51,106 nucleotides of DNA from Brumicola pallidula DSM 14239 = ACAM 615 (GCF_000428905.1 NZ_AUAV01000026.1:1-51106); one strand, 5' to 3'; shown: positions 1 through 9,279, numbered from the stretch's first letter. Numbers and translations: made by a program. Notes: generated from the letters alone by a model not told the origin.

Positions 1-70
1 CCGAAGGTAGGGCGCAGAAGTTGCGTTCACCCGCAGGGATCCCCGCCCTTTAGGGCGGGGAGGATGTCAA
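1..70 (+). mobile_element. Right end of an IS200/IS605-type (tnpB) element
   Basis: A perfect 8-bp GC-rich hairpin (CCCCGCCC at 41-48, loop TTTA, GGGCGGGG at 53-60) is followed by AGGATGTCAA at 61-70. This arrangement is the usual 3' end of IS605-family elements carrying tnpB, where the hairpin is both the transposon right end and the 3' part of the omega RNA that guides TnpB. The tnpB gene itself would lie to the left, outside the window, so only the terminus is seen. The bases before the hairpin (1-40) would be omega RNA scaffold. Assignment rests on the hairpin form and the tail, not on a protein. Confidence 0.65.
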
Positions 71-196
71 CCAAACGTTTTCAAGATCTGGCGCTTATTT
101 ATGAGAACAGCTGATAAAAAGAGCTTATAAAAAGAGCTTATAAGTAGTAGAGAGTCATAGGCTGCAGACGAGGCTTAATCGTAACAAAGGATACAC

Positions 197-868
197 ATGT
201 ACATGTCAGACCTTTTTTCCCCATTTCAGCGTTTAGGCCTAAAACTGCTAAATCATCAGTTTTGTCGCACATTGCTGATTGTCTCTATGCTCTTTTTAAC
301 GAGTTCCTGTGCGAGTTGGCTTCAGCCAACGCTACAACAAGATATTGTTGAAATTCAAGCCGGTGAATACAAACTTGATAAAGACCATGCTGTGCTGCTA
401 TTTAAAATTAATCACATGGGTTTTTCAAGCTATGTGGGTCGCTTAAATGCGTTTGATGTCAGTCTGAATTTTGATCCCAACAACATCGAAAACTCGAGCA
501 TTGAAGCGGTAATTGATATGCGTAGCATTGATGTCAATAATCCAGATTTTGCAGTAACGCTTAGAGGCAAAGCCTGGCTAGATACTGAAAACTTCCCTCA
601 GGCTGTGTTTCGCAGCGTATCGGTTGAGAAAATTGATAACGAACAGTTACGTGTCCAGGGCGAACTCACTTTTTTAGGCGTAACGAAGGCGGTTACGATG
701 AATGCCAAACTCAATGGCGCGGCGAATAACCCACTCACTCGGATCTATACACTGGGCTTTGCTGCCAATCTGCGTTTTAACCGCGCTGATTTTGGTTTAA
801 AAAAGTTTATTCCTATCGTTGGTGACGAAGTTGAAATTGAGATACACAGCGAGTTTCAGCGCCAGTAG
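197..868 (+). CDS. YceI-family lipoprotein
   Basis: Protein of 223 residues. The N-terminus carries a hydrophobic segment (about residues 23-37) ending in LTSSC, a near-lipobox that suggests a lipid-anchored cell-envelope protein, although the -3 position is T rather than the usual L. The rest (about 50-222) reads as a YceI domain: start GEYKLDKDHAVLLFKINHMG, central VIDMRSIDVN, then GELTFLGVTKAV. YceI proteins are lipocalin-like barrels that bind isoprenoid or other long lipids; the ligand here is unknown. The start at 197 has AAGGA six bases upstream; a second ATG lies two codons later. It stands alone between the IS end and a diguanylate cyclase gene 78 bases downstream on the same strand. 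Confidence 0.85.
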   Translation: MYMSDLFSPFQRLGLKLLNHQFCRTLLIVSMLFLTSSCASWLQPTLQQDIVEIQAGEYKLDKDHAVLLFKINHMGFSSYVGRLNAFDVSLNFDPNNIENSSIEAVIDMRSIDVNNPDFAVTLRGKAWLDTENFPQAVFRSVSVEKIDNEQLRVQGELTFLGVTKAVTMNAKLNGAANNPLTRIYTLGFAANLRFNRADFGLKKFIPIVGDEVEIEIHSEFQRQ

Positions 869-946
869 GATAGAAGATTAAATACGCATGGGTAATCCAA
901 TGTGTTAACTTAAAATCGGGTTTTAGTGTAAATTAGGAACATTACA

Positions 947-2113
947 ATGCAACCAAACGTGGCAAAAAAAACCGAACTGGAAATTATCGCTTTAACATTT
1001 GCGCAAACTGTCAATGCTTCTATTGCGCACCTCTTTGCGATTACGCTTATTGCTGTTTGGTTTTCTTATGTCGCTCCCGTTAGCGAATTGTTGATTTGGG
1101 CAGGCGCCATTGCATTTTTATCTATAGTGCGAATAACTACATTTTTTGCATTTAGAAAATATGGGAATGACCAAAATGCTAGTCTGTGGTTGCACGGATG
1201 GGCAGGTTTATTCTTTATATTAGGCGTAATTTACGTTTGCGGATTTATGTATTTTACGCCTTTAAATAGACCGGAATATTTGGTATCTATTGGTATGTTC
1301 GTCGTTGCATTTAGTGCAGCGTCTGCGATTGGTCACACCGCGAGTCTGTATGCGAGTTTAAGTTTTTTTATACCCATCACGCTGCCAAGCGTGGTTTTCT
1401 TATTTTTGTATGGTGGGTCGGCCGGCAGTGTGGCGGCATTTACCATTGTCATATATTCGGTCACTGCGCTATTTTTATTGAAAAAAAGTAACAAAGCCTA
1501 TAAGAAATCTATTTTTTTGAATTTTGAACACACCCAAGAAATTGAAAAACGTAAGCAAATAGAAAAGCAATTACACGATATTTCGCGTAAAGATAGTCTT
1601 ACCAATCTTTTCAATCGCAGATATTTCGATGAAACGCTAGCAGTTGAAATAGGAAGGGCAAAACGCAACAAATTGCCACTTTGTTTAATCATGTTTGATC
1701 TTGATTGCTTTAAGGAATATAACGACAAATACGGTCATGTGAGCGGTGACAATTGTTTAATTCAAATCGCAGAAATTGCACAGAGCTTGGTTTCTCGACA
1801 AGGCGACATGATTGCTAGATATGGCGGTGAAGAATTCGCAATTATTCTGCCCAACATTGAATTAGATGGTGCAGTTTTGTTCGCTAATAACCTTCAAGAG
1901 CGCATCAAATATAAAAATATACCTCATGCCGACACAAAAGTAGCCAATATAAAACATGTCACTATAAGTTTAGGTGTGACTAATTTAACAATAGGCAAAG
2001 GAACAACAGCTTCCGAGTTGATTCAAAGCGCTGATGTCGCACTTTATGAAGCTAAAAAGAGAGGACGAAACCGCGTTCATTTTGATGCTAATGACTCATC
2101 GGTAGAAGCCTGA
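947..2113 (+). CDS. Membrane-bound diguanylate cyclase (GGDEF)
   Basis: Protein of 388 residues. About residues 20-180 form roughly six transmembrane helices without a recognised sensor motif, then a short linker, then a GGDEF domain from about 212. The active site is intact: GGEEF at 293-297, metal/substrate segment FDLDCFKEYND near 250-260. RQGD at 284-287 sits five residues before GGEEF and matches the RxxD inhibitory site, so product feedback by c-di-GMP is expected. It should make c-di-GMP from two GTP at the inner membrane. AGGA lies about nine bases before the ATG. The gene is followed 131 bases later by rsuA; no functional link is evident. Confidence 0.92.
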   Translation: MQPNVAKKTELEIIALTFAQTVNASIAHLFAITLIAVWFSYVAPVSELLIWAGAIAFLSIVRITTFFAFRKYGNDQNASLWLHGWAGLFFILGVIYVCGFMYFTPLNRPEYLVSIGMFVVAFSAASAIGHTASLYASLSFFIPITLPSVVFLFLYGGSAGSVAAFTIVIYSVTALFLLKKSNKAYKKSIFLNFEHTQEIEKRKQIEKQLHDISRKDSLTNLFNRRYFDETLAVEIGRAKRNKLPLCLIMFDLDCFKEYNDKYGHVSGDNCLIQIAEIAQSLVSRQGDMIARYGGEEFAIILPNIELDGAVLFANNLQERIKYKNIPHADTKVANIKHVTISLGVTNLTIGKGTTASELIQSADVALYEAKKRGRNRVHFDANDSSVEA

Positions 2114-2244
2114 TCCACGTAAGCTGGAACGACGAGGTGGCCGGGTAACATTGTCAAATTTAAACTCATGAAATATAAGTCGTTGACAATTGCCGTGCCA
2201 AAACGCTAACGTCATGTTCTTCAGTATCCTAGATATTTCCCACA

Positions 2245-2934
2245 ATGCGTCTCGATAAATTTGTTTGTAAAAGTACACAACTAAGCAAAAGCCAAGCAAG
2301 ACGATGTATTAGCGCGGGTGCGGTTGTCGTGAATGAAAAAATCATAACTAACGAGGCAACTCAGGTTCATGAAAATAATACGATAACGCTAAATGGCATT
2401 ACGCTGAAGAGTCGACAATTTCGCTACATTCTCATGCACAAACCAGCAAATACAATTTGCTCAAATGTTGATGAGGTGTATCCCTCAATCTTTAATTATT
2501 TACATGTTGAAAAGATCTCAGAGCTTCATATTGCGGGGCGTTTGGATGCGGATACAACTGGATTGATTTTGATTACTGATGACGGGCGCTGGTCGTTTTC
2601 TCTTACATCGCCTGTTAATCAATGCCCTAAAGTTTATCGTGTGAATTTGTCTAAGGAGTTAAAAGCGGATGCTGCCTCTGCGTTTGAAAAAGGTGTGCAA
2701 TTACAAAGCGAGAAAGAATTAACATTACCAGCTAGTTTGATAAATATTTCCTTAACAGAAGTGCTGTTGACTATTACAGAAGGTAAGTTTCATCAAGTAA
2801 AACGCATGTTCGCCTCAGTTGGTAATCGCGTGGTTTCGCTACATCGCGAAAAAATTGGAGATATTTATCTCGATGTAGCGGTGGGCCAATGGCGTTATTT
2901 AAGCGATGATGAAGTTCAGTCAGTTAGACCTTAA
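2245..2934 (+). CDS. rsuA: 16S rRNA pseudouridine(516) synthase RsuA
   Basis: Protein of 229 residues, the usual size for RsuA (about 231). An N-terminal S4 RNA-binding domain (MRLDKFVCKSTQLSKSQARR, about 1-55) precedes the pseudouridine synthase domain, with the catalytic motif GRLDADTTGLILITDDG (nucleophile Asp101) and the RsuA-type C-terminal motif FHQVKRMFASVGNRVVSLHR. The segment LQSEKELTLPA also matches RsuA more closely than RluE/RluF. It should convert U516 of 16S rRNA to pseudouridine in the assembling small subunit. No strong Shine-Dalgarno precedes the ATG, but the S4 domain begins exactly there. TTGACA at 2183-2188, within an inverted repeat with ATTGTCAA at 2150-2157, may be part of its promoter. 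Confidence 0.93.
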   Translation: MRLDKFVCKSTQLSKSQARRCISAGAVVVNEKIITNEATQVHENNTITLNGITLKSRQFRYILMHKPANTICSNVDEVYPSIFNYLHVEKISELHIAGRLDADTTGLILITDDGRWSFSLTSPVNQCPKVYRVNLSKELKADAASAFEKGVQLQSEKELTLPASLINISLTEVLLTITEGKFHQVKRMFASVGNRVVSLHREKIGDIYLDVAVGQWRYLSDDEVQSVRP

Positions 2935-2999
2935 GTTCAGTATATTTACCAGCAATTCGGTGTAACTTGCGCATGCCTGCCTGAGCGGCACTTACGTCA

Positions 3000-3470
3000 C
3001 TATTTAATTTCCAAAAGTTCGACTTCAAAGATAAGTAAAGAACCGGGCGTTATTTTTCCAGTAGCTGAATTGCCATATCCCAAGCTAGGTGGGATAAAAA
3101 ATTTAAATTTATCACCCACAACCATTAGTTGAACGCCTTCGGTCCAACCCGCTATCACTCGATTTAGAGGGAAACTAATCGGTTCACCTCGATCTACTGA
3201 GCTATCAAAGACAGTGCCGTCCAGTAATAAGCCATGATAATGTACCTTTACAGTTGTCGTGGCATTTGGGTGAGTATCACCGTCGCCTTTTTGTAATACT
3301 TGATATTGCAAGCCAGAAGCCGTTTCTAGCACATCTTCATTAGTTTTGTTTTTTGCCAAGAAAGCGTTGCCTATCTCAATGTTTTCAACAGCTAGTTTTT
3401 TATTATTTGAATTTCTAGTGAAATAGAATATGGCTATTCCAATAACGACGGCTAAAACAATATATTTCAT
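3000..3470 (-). CDS. FKBP-type peptidyl-prolyl cis-trans isomerase, N-terminally anchored
   Basis: Protein of 156 residues. Residues 1-18 are a hydrophobic signal anchor, followed by a short linker and one FKBP domain from about 50: GLQYQVLQKGDGD, VKVHYHGLLLDGTVFDSS, FPLNRVIAGWTEGVQLM, IPPSLGYGN, LIFEVELLEIK. All the usual aromatic pocket residues are visible. It is likely periplasmic, tethered to the inner membrane, speeding X-Pro isomerisation in exported proteins. It lacks the dimerisation domain of Mip/FkpA. AGGAT lies about six bases before the ATG. The gene is convergent with rsuA; a small lipoprotein gene lies 61 bases upstream on the same strand. Confidence 0.92.
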   Translation of the reverse strand: MKYIVLAVVIGIAIFYFTRNSNNKKLAVENIEIGNAFLAKNKTNEDVLETASGLQYQVLQKGDGDTHPNATTTVKVHYHGLLLDGTVFDSSVDRGEPISFPLNRVIAGWTEGVQLMVVGDKFKFFIPPSLGYGNSATGKITPGSLLIFEVELLEIK

Positions 3471-3531
3471 AATTCATCCTGTAACTTTAGCTAGTTCTGT
3501 ATTTTAGCAATGGATTCTTTTGGCGCTAAAA

Positions 3532-3720
3532 TTATTCTTCATCTTTACTTTTAAATAAGCAATGTTTCGCATAATCAGTCGCTTCGTTGGTTGACCAATC
3601 GCCTTTTGGTTTTTCGTCCAAATCATCACACCATTTTTTGCTACCGACTTCTGGCGCACAGCCACTTAAGAGTATTAATAAGCCCGCAACCGCAATAATT
3701 CCTAAGCTTTTTTTCATCAT
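3532..3720 (-). CDS. DUF3012 small lipoprotein
   Basis: Protein of 62 residues with a lipoprotein signal peptide (MMKKSLGIIAVAGLLILLSGC; lipobox LLSGC with Cys21) and a short mature part CAPEVGSKKWCDDLDEKPKGDW, typical of the DUF3012 family found in Vibrio, Shewanella and Alteromonas. Three cysteines (Cys21 lipidated, Cys31, Cys54) leave one possible disulfide. Function is unknown in the family; an outer-membrane or inner-membrane lipid anchor in the periplasm is expected. AGAGGA lies just upstream; two consecutive ATG codons make the start uncertain by one residue. It may be co-transcribed with the FKBP gene downstream. Confidence 0.85.
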   Translation of the reverse strand: MMKKSLGIIAVAGLLILLSGCAPEVGSKKWCDDLDEKPKGDWSTNEATDYAKHCLFKSKDEE

Positions 3721-3836
3721 TTATTCCTCTAACAGTACTTGCTATAAGCATAACCCAAAGCTTCGCTAACGTCAGTCAAATATTTTATACTATTAGCCAA
3801 CGATCTAGCTTTAAATGGGGGGAATTTAAAATCCGT

Positions 3837-6800
3837 TTAACCTAAACGCGCAATTTTTTCAGCTTGTATACCTTCTTCTTCATTGCTTAATTCTATAAAA
3901 CCAATATCTTCCATAATCCCATAAGCCGCTGGCAGAACGAGCAGTACTAACATAGTTGAAGTGAGCATACCGAAGACGATACTGGTCACCAATGGAATTA
4001 ATACTTGTGCTTGTAAACTGCTCTCTAACAATAGTGGAGCCATACCCGCAATAGTGGTTACCGAGGTAAGGAAAATGGCACGGAAGCGATCATGCACCGC
4101 CTGACCAGCAGCATCATGCAACACCATGCCTTCCTTAACGCGGTATTTAACAAATTCAACCAGCAGAATTGAATCATTCACCACAACACCAGCAAGTGAT
4201 ACAAAACCAATCATGCTCGGCATAGTGAAATCGAGTCCCATAATGTAGTGACCCATGATAGCGCCAATCAATGCGAGTGGAATATTCAGCATCACCACGA
4301 TTGGCTCTCGGTAATTTTTAAACTGCAAACTTAGTAATAAAAATACGCCAGTGAGTGCTAGGAAAAAACCCGAGAAAATTGAATCGTTGGTTTCTGCACT
4401 GCTTTCTATTTCACCTTTTAAATAGATTTTGAGGTCGGGATAGCGTTTCTGAAGTTCAGGGAATAAACGGTTTTTGGTATCATTCAATACTTCTGCTGTG
4501 TTGGCTTTAGCAGAGTCAATATTGCCGAAAATATTAACTACGCGTTGATGGTTAACATGACCAATACGCGCGTAGTCCCGGTATTCCTCTATGGTTGCGA
4601 TACTCACCAATGGTATGCTTTGTCCGGTTTTAGAAAAGATAATCATGTCGTCAAAATCAGAAAGGGCATCTTCAAGACTGCTGTCTAATTTAACGTTAAT
4701 TTCGTAGGCTTCTCGACCTTTGTAAATATCGTTAACCTTTGCTCCTTGATACGCTGAGCGTAACTGTGCCGAAACCATCTTCGCATCGACTCCTGCTGCT
4801 AGTGCGCCGGGTAATAACTTCACTTTGTATTGCGGTTTCCCAGGGCGCAGATCATCAAGAATATTGGAAACGCCGTCGTAACCGATTAACCAGTTTTGAA
4901 TTTCATAAGACGCTTTAGATAGCTCATCAAGGTTATTACCACTTAGCTGGATTTCAATGGCCCGTCCAGCGGGTCCAAACGAAGGTTCTTTAAACTGTAG
5001 GCTGATGATGCCCGGTATTGCCCCCGTATTTTCACGCCAAGCAGGAGTGAAATCTACTAGTGATGTATGTCGTAATTCGGTATCTAAAATATCTAGATTG
5101 ACGGTTGCTAAGTGGGCTCCCGATTCGCTGGAATCGCCATTTTCACTATAGGCGACTTGAATATTTCTAATTAATGGCGCTGACTCATTTTCCTGAAATT
5201 GGTCCTGTGTCTTACGTGCTGCTGCGATTAGCTTTTCAACCAATGCTTCGGTCTTCGCTAGAGGAGTTCCCTGTGGATAGAGAATGCGGGCTTCAAGTCT
5301 ATTGCCTTCAAGATCAGGAAAAGCTTTGAATTTGATAGTGCCTGTAGCCAACATGCCGATTGAAAGTATGAACAATGCAAAAGCAATTCCTACCGTAATG
5401 TAGCGATAAGTAATGGCTGTTCGGGCGAACGATGTAAAGCGGTCACGAAGTTTTAAGAAATTAGCATCGAAAATAGTTCGCCATTGTGGTTTTTTCTTTT
5501 CGTGAGAATGCGCCAAAGAATGCCTTAAGTGGTGCGGTAAAATCAGGAATGCTTCGAGTAAACTAAAGGTCAAAACAGCTAGCAATACAACGGGCAGAAC
5601 CCCCATTACTTGACCCATATCGCCTTTCATAAATAACAAACTGCCAAACAACAAGGCGGACGTGAGAAATGATGAAAACACACCGCGCGCTACTTTTTGT
5701 GTACCTGCAATAGCGGCTTCCATGGGACTTTTACCCTGATTATATTCATGAGAGATACTTTCGGAAAGCACAATGGCATCATCCATTAAAATACCGATTG
5801 CCATTAGCAGGGCAACCATTGAGATCATATTGATGCTTATGCCTAGAGCGCTCATAACGGCTAACCCCCCCAGAAAAGAGACGGGTAAGCCTAGTGCTAT
5901 CCAAAAGGTATAGCGGTAATTGAAAAATAAGAAAAGTGCGAACGATGCCAGCAGCAGGCCTTGCCACGCATTTTTTAATATCAACTGCAGGCGATCTTTA
6001 ACGATGCTCGCAGCATCCTGAGTGAGCGTTAGTTTGGTACCATCGGGTAAACGTGCATTTTCTTGGGCTACAAATTTTTTGACGGCGTCGAAAATGGTGA
6101 TGGCGTCATCGCTAGTGTTTTTATTTACTTTGAGCAATGCAGCTTGCTTGCCATCAAGCTCTACACGTTCCTCCAAATTTTCAAATTGATCTTCAATAGT
6201 GGCAATATCACCTAATTGTATTTCCCCCCCTTTGTCCGTGTTAATAATGACCAAAGAAGCAAGTTCGACTGCTGTTTTGCGTGCGTTCTCAAAGCGAATT
6301 TGGTAAGAAGTATCTTTAGATTCGAGCACTCCTACAGGCAGTTCCAGTGCCTGTGATTTAATTAAATCAGCAATATCTTGAATGCTCAAATCGTATTTAA
6401 GCATTGCGTCTGATTTCACCAACACATTCAACTGATGCGTAGAAAAACCGGAAACGGTAACAATGGGTACTTGTGGTAAATTCAGTAATTTATCGCGGTA
6501 ATACTCAGCGAGTGTTTTGAGTTCGGGCGATGATAGATTTTTTGCTGTTATTGCTACTGTTACAACGGGTTCAGTTCGACCTAATTCTTTAATTACGGGG
6601 TCTTCGCTGTTTTCGGGCAACTCCGTTATACCATCTACCGCAGATTTGATATCATCAATAAATTGGCGCATATCTCCATTTTCTTGCATTTCCATGGTCA
6701 ACATACCCATGTTATCACGTGCTTCACAACGCTGCTCTTTGGTGAAACTAATGCCATCTGTGGCATCTTCCAAGGGGTTACAGATCCCTTCTTCAACATC

Positions 6801-6965
6801 AGAAGGGGAAGCACCAGGATAGGCAACGGTGACCTGTACCTGATTAAGATCTATCTTAGGGAAAGTTTCTTTATTTAAGCTGGGTAGGGCGACTAAACCA
6901 ACGGCGATAATCGCCAACATTAAGATGTTGGCGGCTGTTGGATGAGAAACAAAATAGCGGATCAC
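3837..6965 (-). CDS. RND efflux transporter permease (HAE1/AcrB-like)
   Basis: Protein of 1042 residues, full length for RND permeases. It has the N-terminal helix after MIRYFVSHPTAANILM, two large porter loops, and two six-helix bundles. The proton-relay motif in TM4 is present (MDDAIVLSES) and the TM10 partner region reads GVVVNDSILLVEF. The first porter loop has two cysteines (GICNPLED and EQRCEARDN) that are unusual and could pair. It should export drugs, lipids or dyes using the proton gradient with the fusion protein encoded just upstream. The start is GTG, sharing one base with the TAG stop of that gene, so translation is coupled. No outer-membrane channel gene is adjacent, so a shared TolC-type partner is likely. 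Confidence 0.92.
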   Translation of the reverse strand: MIRYFVSHPTAANILMLAIIAVGLVALPSLNKETFPKIDLNQVQVTVAYPGASPSDVEEGICNPLEDATDGISFTKEQRCEARDNMGMLTMEMQENGDMRQFIDDIKSAVDGITELPENSEDPVIKELGRTEPVVTVAITAKNLSSPELKTLAEYYRDKLLNLPQVPIVTVSGFSTHQLNVLVKSDAMLKYDLSIQDIADLIKSQALELPVGVLESKDTSYQIRFENARKTAVELASLVIINTDKGGEIQLGDIATIEDQFENLEERVELDGKQAALLKVNKNTSDDAITIFDAVKKFVAQENARLPDGTKLTLTQDAASIVKDRLQLILKNAWQGLLLASFALFLFFNYRYTFWIALGLPVSFLGGLAVMSALGISINMISMVALLMAIGILMDDAIVLSESISHEYNQGKSPMEAAIAGTQKVARGVFSSFLTSALLFGSLLFMKGDMGQVMGVLPVVLLAVLTFSLLEAFLILPHHLRHSLAHSHEKKKPQWRTIFDANFLKLRDRFTSFARTAITYRYITVGIAFALFILSIGMLATGTIKFKAFPDLEGNRLEARILYPQGTPLAKTEALVEKLIAAARKTQDQFQENESAPLIRNIQVAYSENGDSSESGAHLATVNLDILDTELRHTSLVDFTPAWRENTGAIPGIISLQFKEPSFGPAGRAIEIQLSGNNLDELSKASYEIQNWLIGYDGVSNILDDLRPGKPQYKVKLLPGALAAGVDAKMVSAQLRSAYQGAKVNDIYKGREAYEINVKLDSSLEDALSDFDDMIIFSKTGQSIPLVSIATIEEYRDYARIGHVNHQRVVNIFGNIDSAKANTAEVLNDTKNRLFPELQKRYPDLKIYLKGEIESSAETNDSIFSGFFLALTGVFLLLSLQFKNYREPIVVMLNIPLALIGAIMGHYIMGLDFTMPSMIGFVSLAGVVVNDSILLVEFVKYRVKEGMVLHDAAGQAVHDRFRAIFLTSVTTIAGMAPLLLESSLQAQVLIPLVTSIVFGMLTSTMLVLLVLPAAYGIMEDIGFIELSNEEEGIQAEKIARLG

Positions 6966-8335
6966 TATTTTATGCCCAAGGCGAGTGCTGCAATTTCTTT
7001 CTGAAATTCATCAGATTCGATCAGCTCAAGTTTAATGCCTTCAATTACGGGTACAAGGTCACTAGTGATAATTTTATCACCTTCCTCAAGTCCATCTTTA
7101 ATCACAACTAACTGTCCTTGCGAATAGTTAATTTGAACAGGGCGAATTGATAGCGTGTTTTCTTTACCGACCACATAAACACGTCCCTCATGCAGAGCTT
7201 TACGCGGGATAACTAGCATATCCCTAGCCTGAGCGAGAAATTCTACCGAGGCATACATACCTTTTAACAATGGCGGGCGCACTCCAGGAATGACTCCTTT
7301 ATAGGGATTATCAACGGCAACGACCAAACCCAAGGTGTCGCGTATAGGGTCGACTGACTCGCTGATCCGAAGCAATACTCCGTCCCATACAGTGTTTAGA
7401 TCACCACCCACAATACGAACTTTTGCCTCTAGGTTCCATTGTGCAACCGCTTTTTGTAAATTCGCACTATCCTGCAAGTTTGCTAAGGGCGTGTTATCGC
7501 TAGCATTCATAGTGGTAGCGAGAGGGCGTAAATGTTTGATGGGTAATTGTGCATTAATTTCTACAGCTTCAATTCCCAATGCTTCAAATAACTGGCCACC
7601 TGCAGCCACAAATTCACCGACATCAACCGAAACAGATCCTATTCGGGCATCAAAAGGGAGTACTATTTCGGTGCGTATCAAGGAATCTTCACTCTGGTCT
7701 ACCTGACTTTTTGATTGTTTGATTTGGGCGCGTATTGACGCTTTGCGGCTTGCGTAAGTATCTACTTTACCTTGTAAATCTTGCACGGTAGAACTAAGTT
7801 GAAGTACTTTTTGTTCTTCAATATTGAGTTGGTTTCTAGCTAGAGTACGCGCTTCTACGAGCACTTTAACTCTTTCAAGTTCTGCTAATTCTAAATTCCA
7901 ATTCTTTTGCGCTATTTGTAATGAGCGTTTAGCGCTTATCTCTTCGGCTTCAATTTGTTTCAACGATGACTGGCTGCTTGCCAAACCCGCTTTACTGGAA
8001 TCTAGTGAAATCTCAAATGTGGTTGTTTCTATTTTTAGAACAGTTGTGCCTTTCGGTAAACTACCACCTTGTTTTAGCTCCGGGTGTATATAGCTAATTT
8101 TGCCGTTCACTTCTGATTTAGCTTTTAGGACCGTTGCCGGTTCTACATTCCCATAGGCCACAGCACGAGTGCGAAAGGGGATTTTCTTGACGGTTAAGAC
8201 TTCAACCGTTTTTACGGGAAACTCAACATCCTGATGCTCGATGGCTTGCTTAGACTTTACCTGTATAAACACAAAAGCCAGTGCAGCAGCAATAATAACG
8301 GGCAAAAATATAAAGTTTTTTAGTGTTTTTTTCAT
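6965..8335 (-). CDS. RND periplasmic adaptor (membrane fusion protein)
   Basis: Protein of 456 residues. An N-terminal transmembrane anchor (about 7-25) is followed by a lipoyl half-motif (AKSEVNGKISYIHPELKQGG), a long coiled-coil hairpin (about 120-215, rich in K, E, Q and S), the second lipoyl half (VLPFDARIGSVSVDVGEFVA), a beta-barrel and a membrane-proximal domain (IPRKALHEGRVYVV). This is the HlyD/AcrA order. It bridges the RND permease encoded downstream to an outer-membrane channel. The ATG at 8335 opens the operon; the permease GTG overlaps its stop by one base. No dedicated regulator gene is adjacent; the 420-base region upstream could hold its promoter. Confidence 0.92.
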   Translation of the reverse strand: MKKTLKNFIFLPVIIAAALAFVFIQVKSKQAIEHQDVEFPVKTVEVLTVKKIPFRTRAVAYGNVEPATVLKAKSEVNGKISYIHPELKQGGSLPKGTTVLKIETTTFEISLDSSKAGLASSQSSLKQIEAEEISAKRSLQIAQKNWNLELAELERVKVLVEARTLARNQLNIEEQKVLQLSSTVQDLQGKVDTYASRKASIRAQIKQSKSQVDQSEDSLIRTEIVLPFDARIGSVSVDVGEFVAAGGQLFEALGIEAVEINAQLPIKHLRPLATTMNASDNTPLANLQDSANLQKAVAQWNLEAKVRIVGGDLNTVWDGVLLRISESVDPIRDTLGLVVAVDNPYKGVIPGVRPPLLKGMYASVEFLAQARDMLVIPRKALHEGRVYVVGKENTLSIRPVQINYSQGQLVVIKDGLEEGDKIITSDLVPVIEGIKLELIESDEFQKEIAALALGIK

Positions 8336-8758
8336 GATTTACTTGTTTTGCGGATATTATTTTGGTGAACCATATCTAAATAATATTCTCGCTTAACTGA
8401 CCTATAATTTGAGTCGTGTAAAAAAGCATGTTTATTAATCACCAATGATTACCTCTATTTTATTAGGACTAAGCGCTATTAATATCAAAATTAATATCAA
8501 AATTAATATAAACGTGAGATAGCTTAATCGAATTTAGTGTATTAGTGTTGATAGACATCAAGTAGTTGTGATTTTCAAGGAGTATCAGTATGGCAACATT
8601 GCACGCAGCAAAGCCATACATAAGCCTGTTACTCGTGATCCAAGACATTAAATCAGATGCCGCTGCACTTTTATATTGTCTGTAAATTCAGATGTAATAC
8701 ATTTTTGATTTGAGCTTTATGTGAATTTAAAGATAAGACTTTAGAGAAGGAAGTAACG
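8336..8758. other. Intergenic region between the RND operon and ywbE
   Basis: This 423-base gap holds the divergent upstream regions of the RND operon and of ywbE. A 12-base unit ATTAATATCAAA is repeated nearly three times at about 8478-8513, making a very AT-rich, probably easily melted tract. A small ORF with a good ribosome binding site (8590-8685) is annotated separately. No terminator hairpin or RNA gene was recognised. Confidence 0.5.
8590..8685 (+). CDS. Candidate 31-residue small protein
   Basis: An ATG at 8590 follows AAGGAG with a seven-base gap, an excellent ribosome binding site, and opens 31 codons (MATLHAAKPYISLLLVIQDI then KSDAAALLYCL) before TAA. The middle is mildly hydrophobic but too short and interrupted for a clear membrane helix. 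The family is not recognised. It lies 73 bases upstream of ywbE on the same strand, so it could be a leader peptide or an independent small gene. The evidence is only the ribosome binding site and the open frame; it could be chance. Confidence 0.35.
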   Translation: MATLHAAKPYISLLLVIQDIKSDAAALLYCL

Positions 8759-8953
8759 ATGGAAGGTACAAAACGAGCAAATATTAAGATTGGTGCGCAA
8801 GTTTCTATCGTGTTAAAGAAAAATCAACGATCGGGTGAATTAACTGTGGGTTCGGTTGAAAAAATTCTTACCAACTCACCAAATCATCCGCATGGAATTA
8901 AAGTCAGATTAGATGGCGGCGATGTCGGGAGAGTGAAACAAATTCATCAATAA
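8759..8953 (+). CDS. YwbE family protein (DUF2196)
   Basis: Protein of 64 residues, the full family length. The sequence MEGTKRANIKIGAQVSIVLK, then LTNSPNHPHGIKVRLDGGDVGRV matches the YwbE/DUF2196 family, small basic beta-rich proteins of unknown function found across Firmicutes and Proteobacteria. There is no signal peptide, so it is cytoplasmic. GAGAAGGAAG precedes the ATG. No terminator was seen after it. Confidence 0.88.
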   Translation: MEGTKRANIKIGAQVSIVLKKNQRSGELTVGSVEKILTNSPNHPHGIKVRLDGGDVGRVKQIHQ

Positions 8954-9048
8954 AAAGGAAACTACAAAACCACTCACGGTATTAAGTGCAAAATTACTTG
9001 CTAAATCTTTATTGGAAAGAATCCCAAATTTCCATTATTTCAACTTTT

Positions 9049-9279
9049 TTACACATTCAATACGGAAAAAAACAGGCCGAATATTTGTTTTTTGTATCTT
9101 TTTTCGTTCTTTACATAGGGTAACTTTTCAATGTCGCTAGTGTAGAATAACTCAATCTCACCGGCTTGCCAAGCTTGAGCAGTATGCTGCGCGATGGTTC
9201 CAGCAAGGTGCTCACGACAAACATCTAAAAAACTAGATTCGATTCCATTTGACTTTATATAGATCTTGATACCCGTGTA
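9049..9279 (-). pseudogene. Coding remnant, C-terminal fragment of an unrecognised protein
   Basis: On the minus strand a frame stays open from a TGA at 9280-9282 to a TAA at 9049-9051, 76 residues with no usable ATG, GTG or TTG near its beginning. The translation looks protein-like rather than random: IESSFLDVCREHLAGTIAQH, then AWQAGEIELFYTSDIEKLPY and KRYKKQIFGLFFSVLNV at the end. I do not recognise the family. The lack of a start suggests the 3' end of a gene whose 5' part was lost, in a stretch that also holds a microsatellite. It may instead be a chance open frame. Confidence 0.35.
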
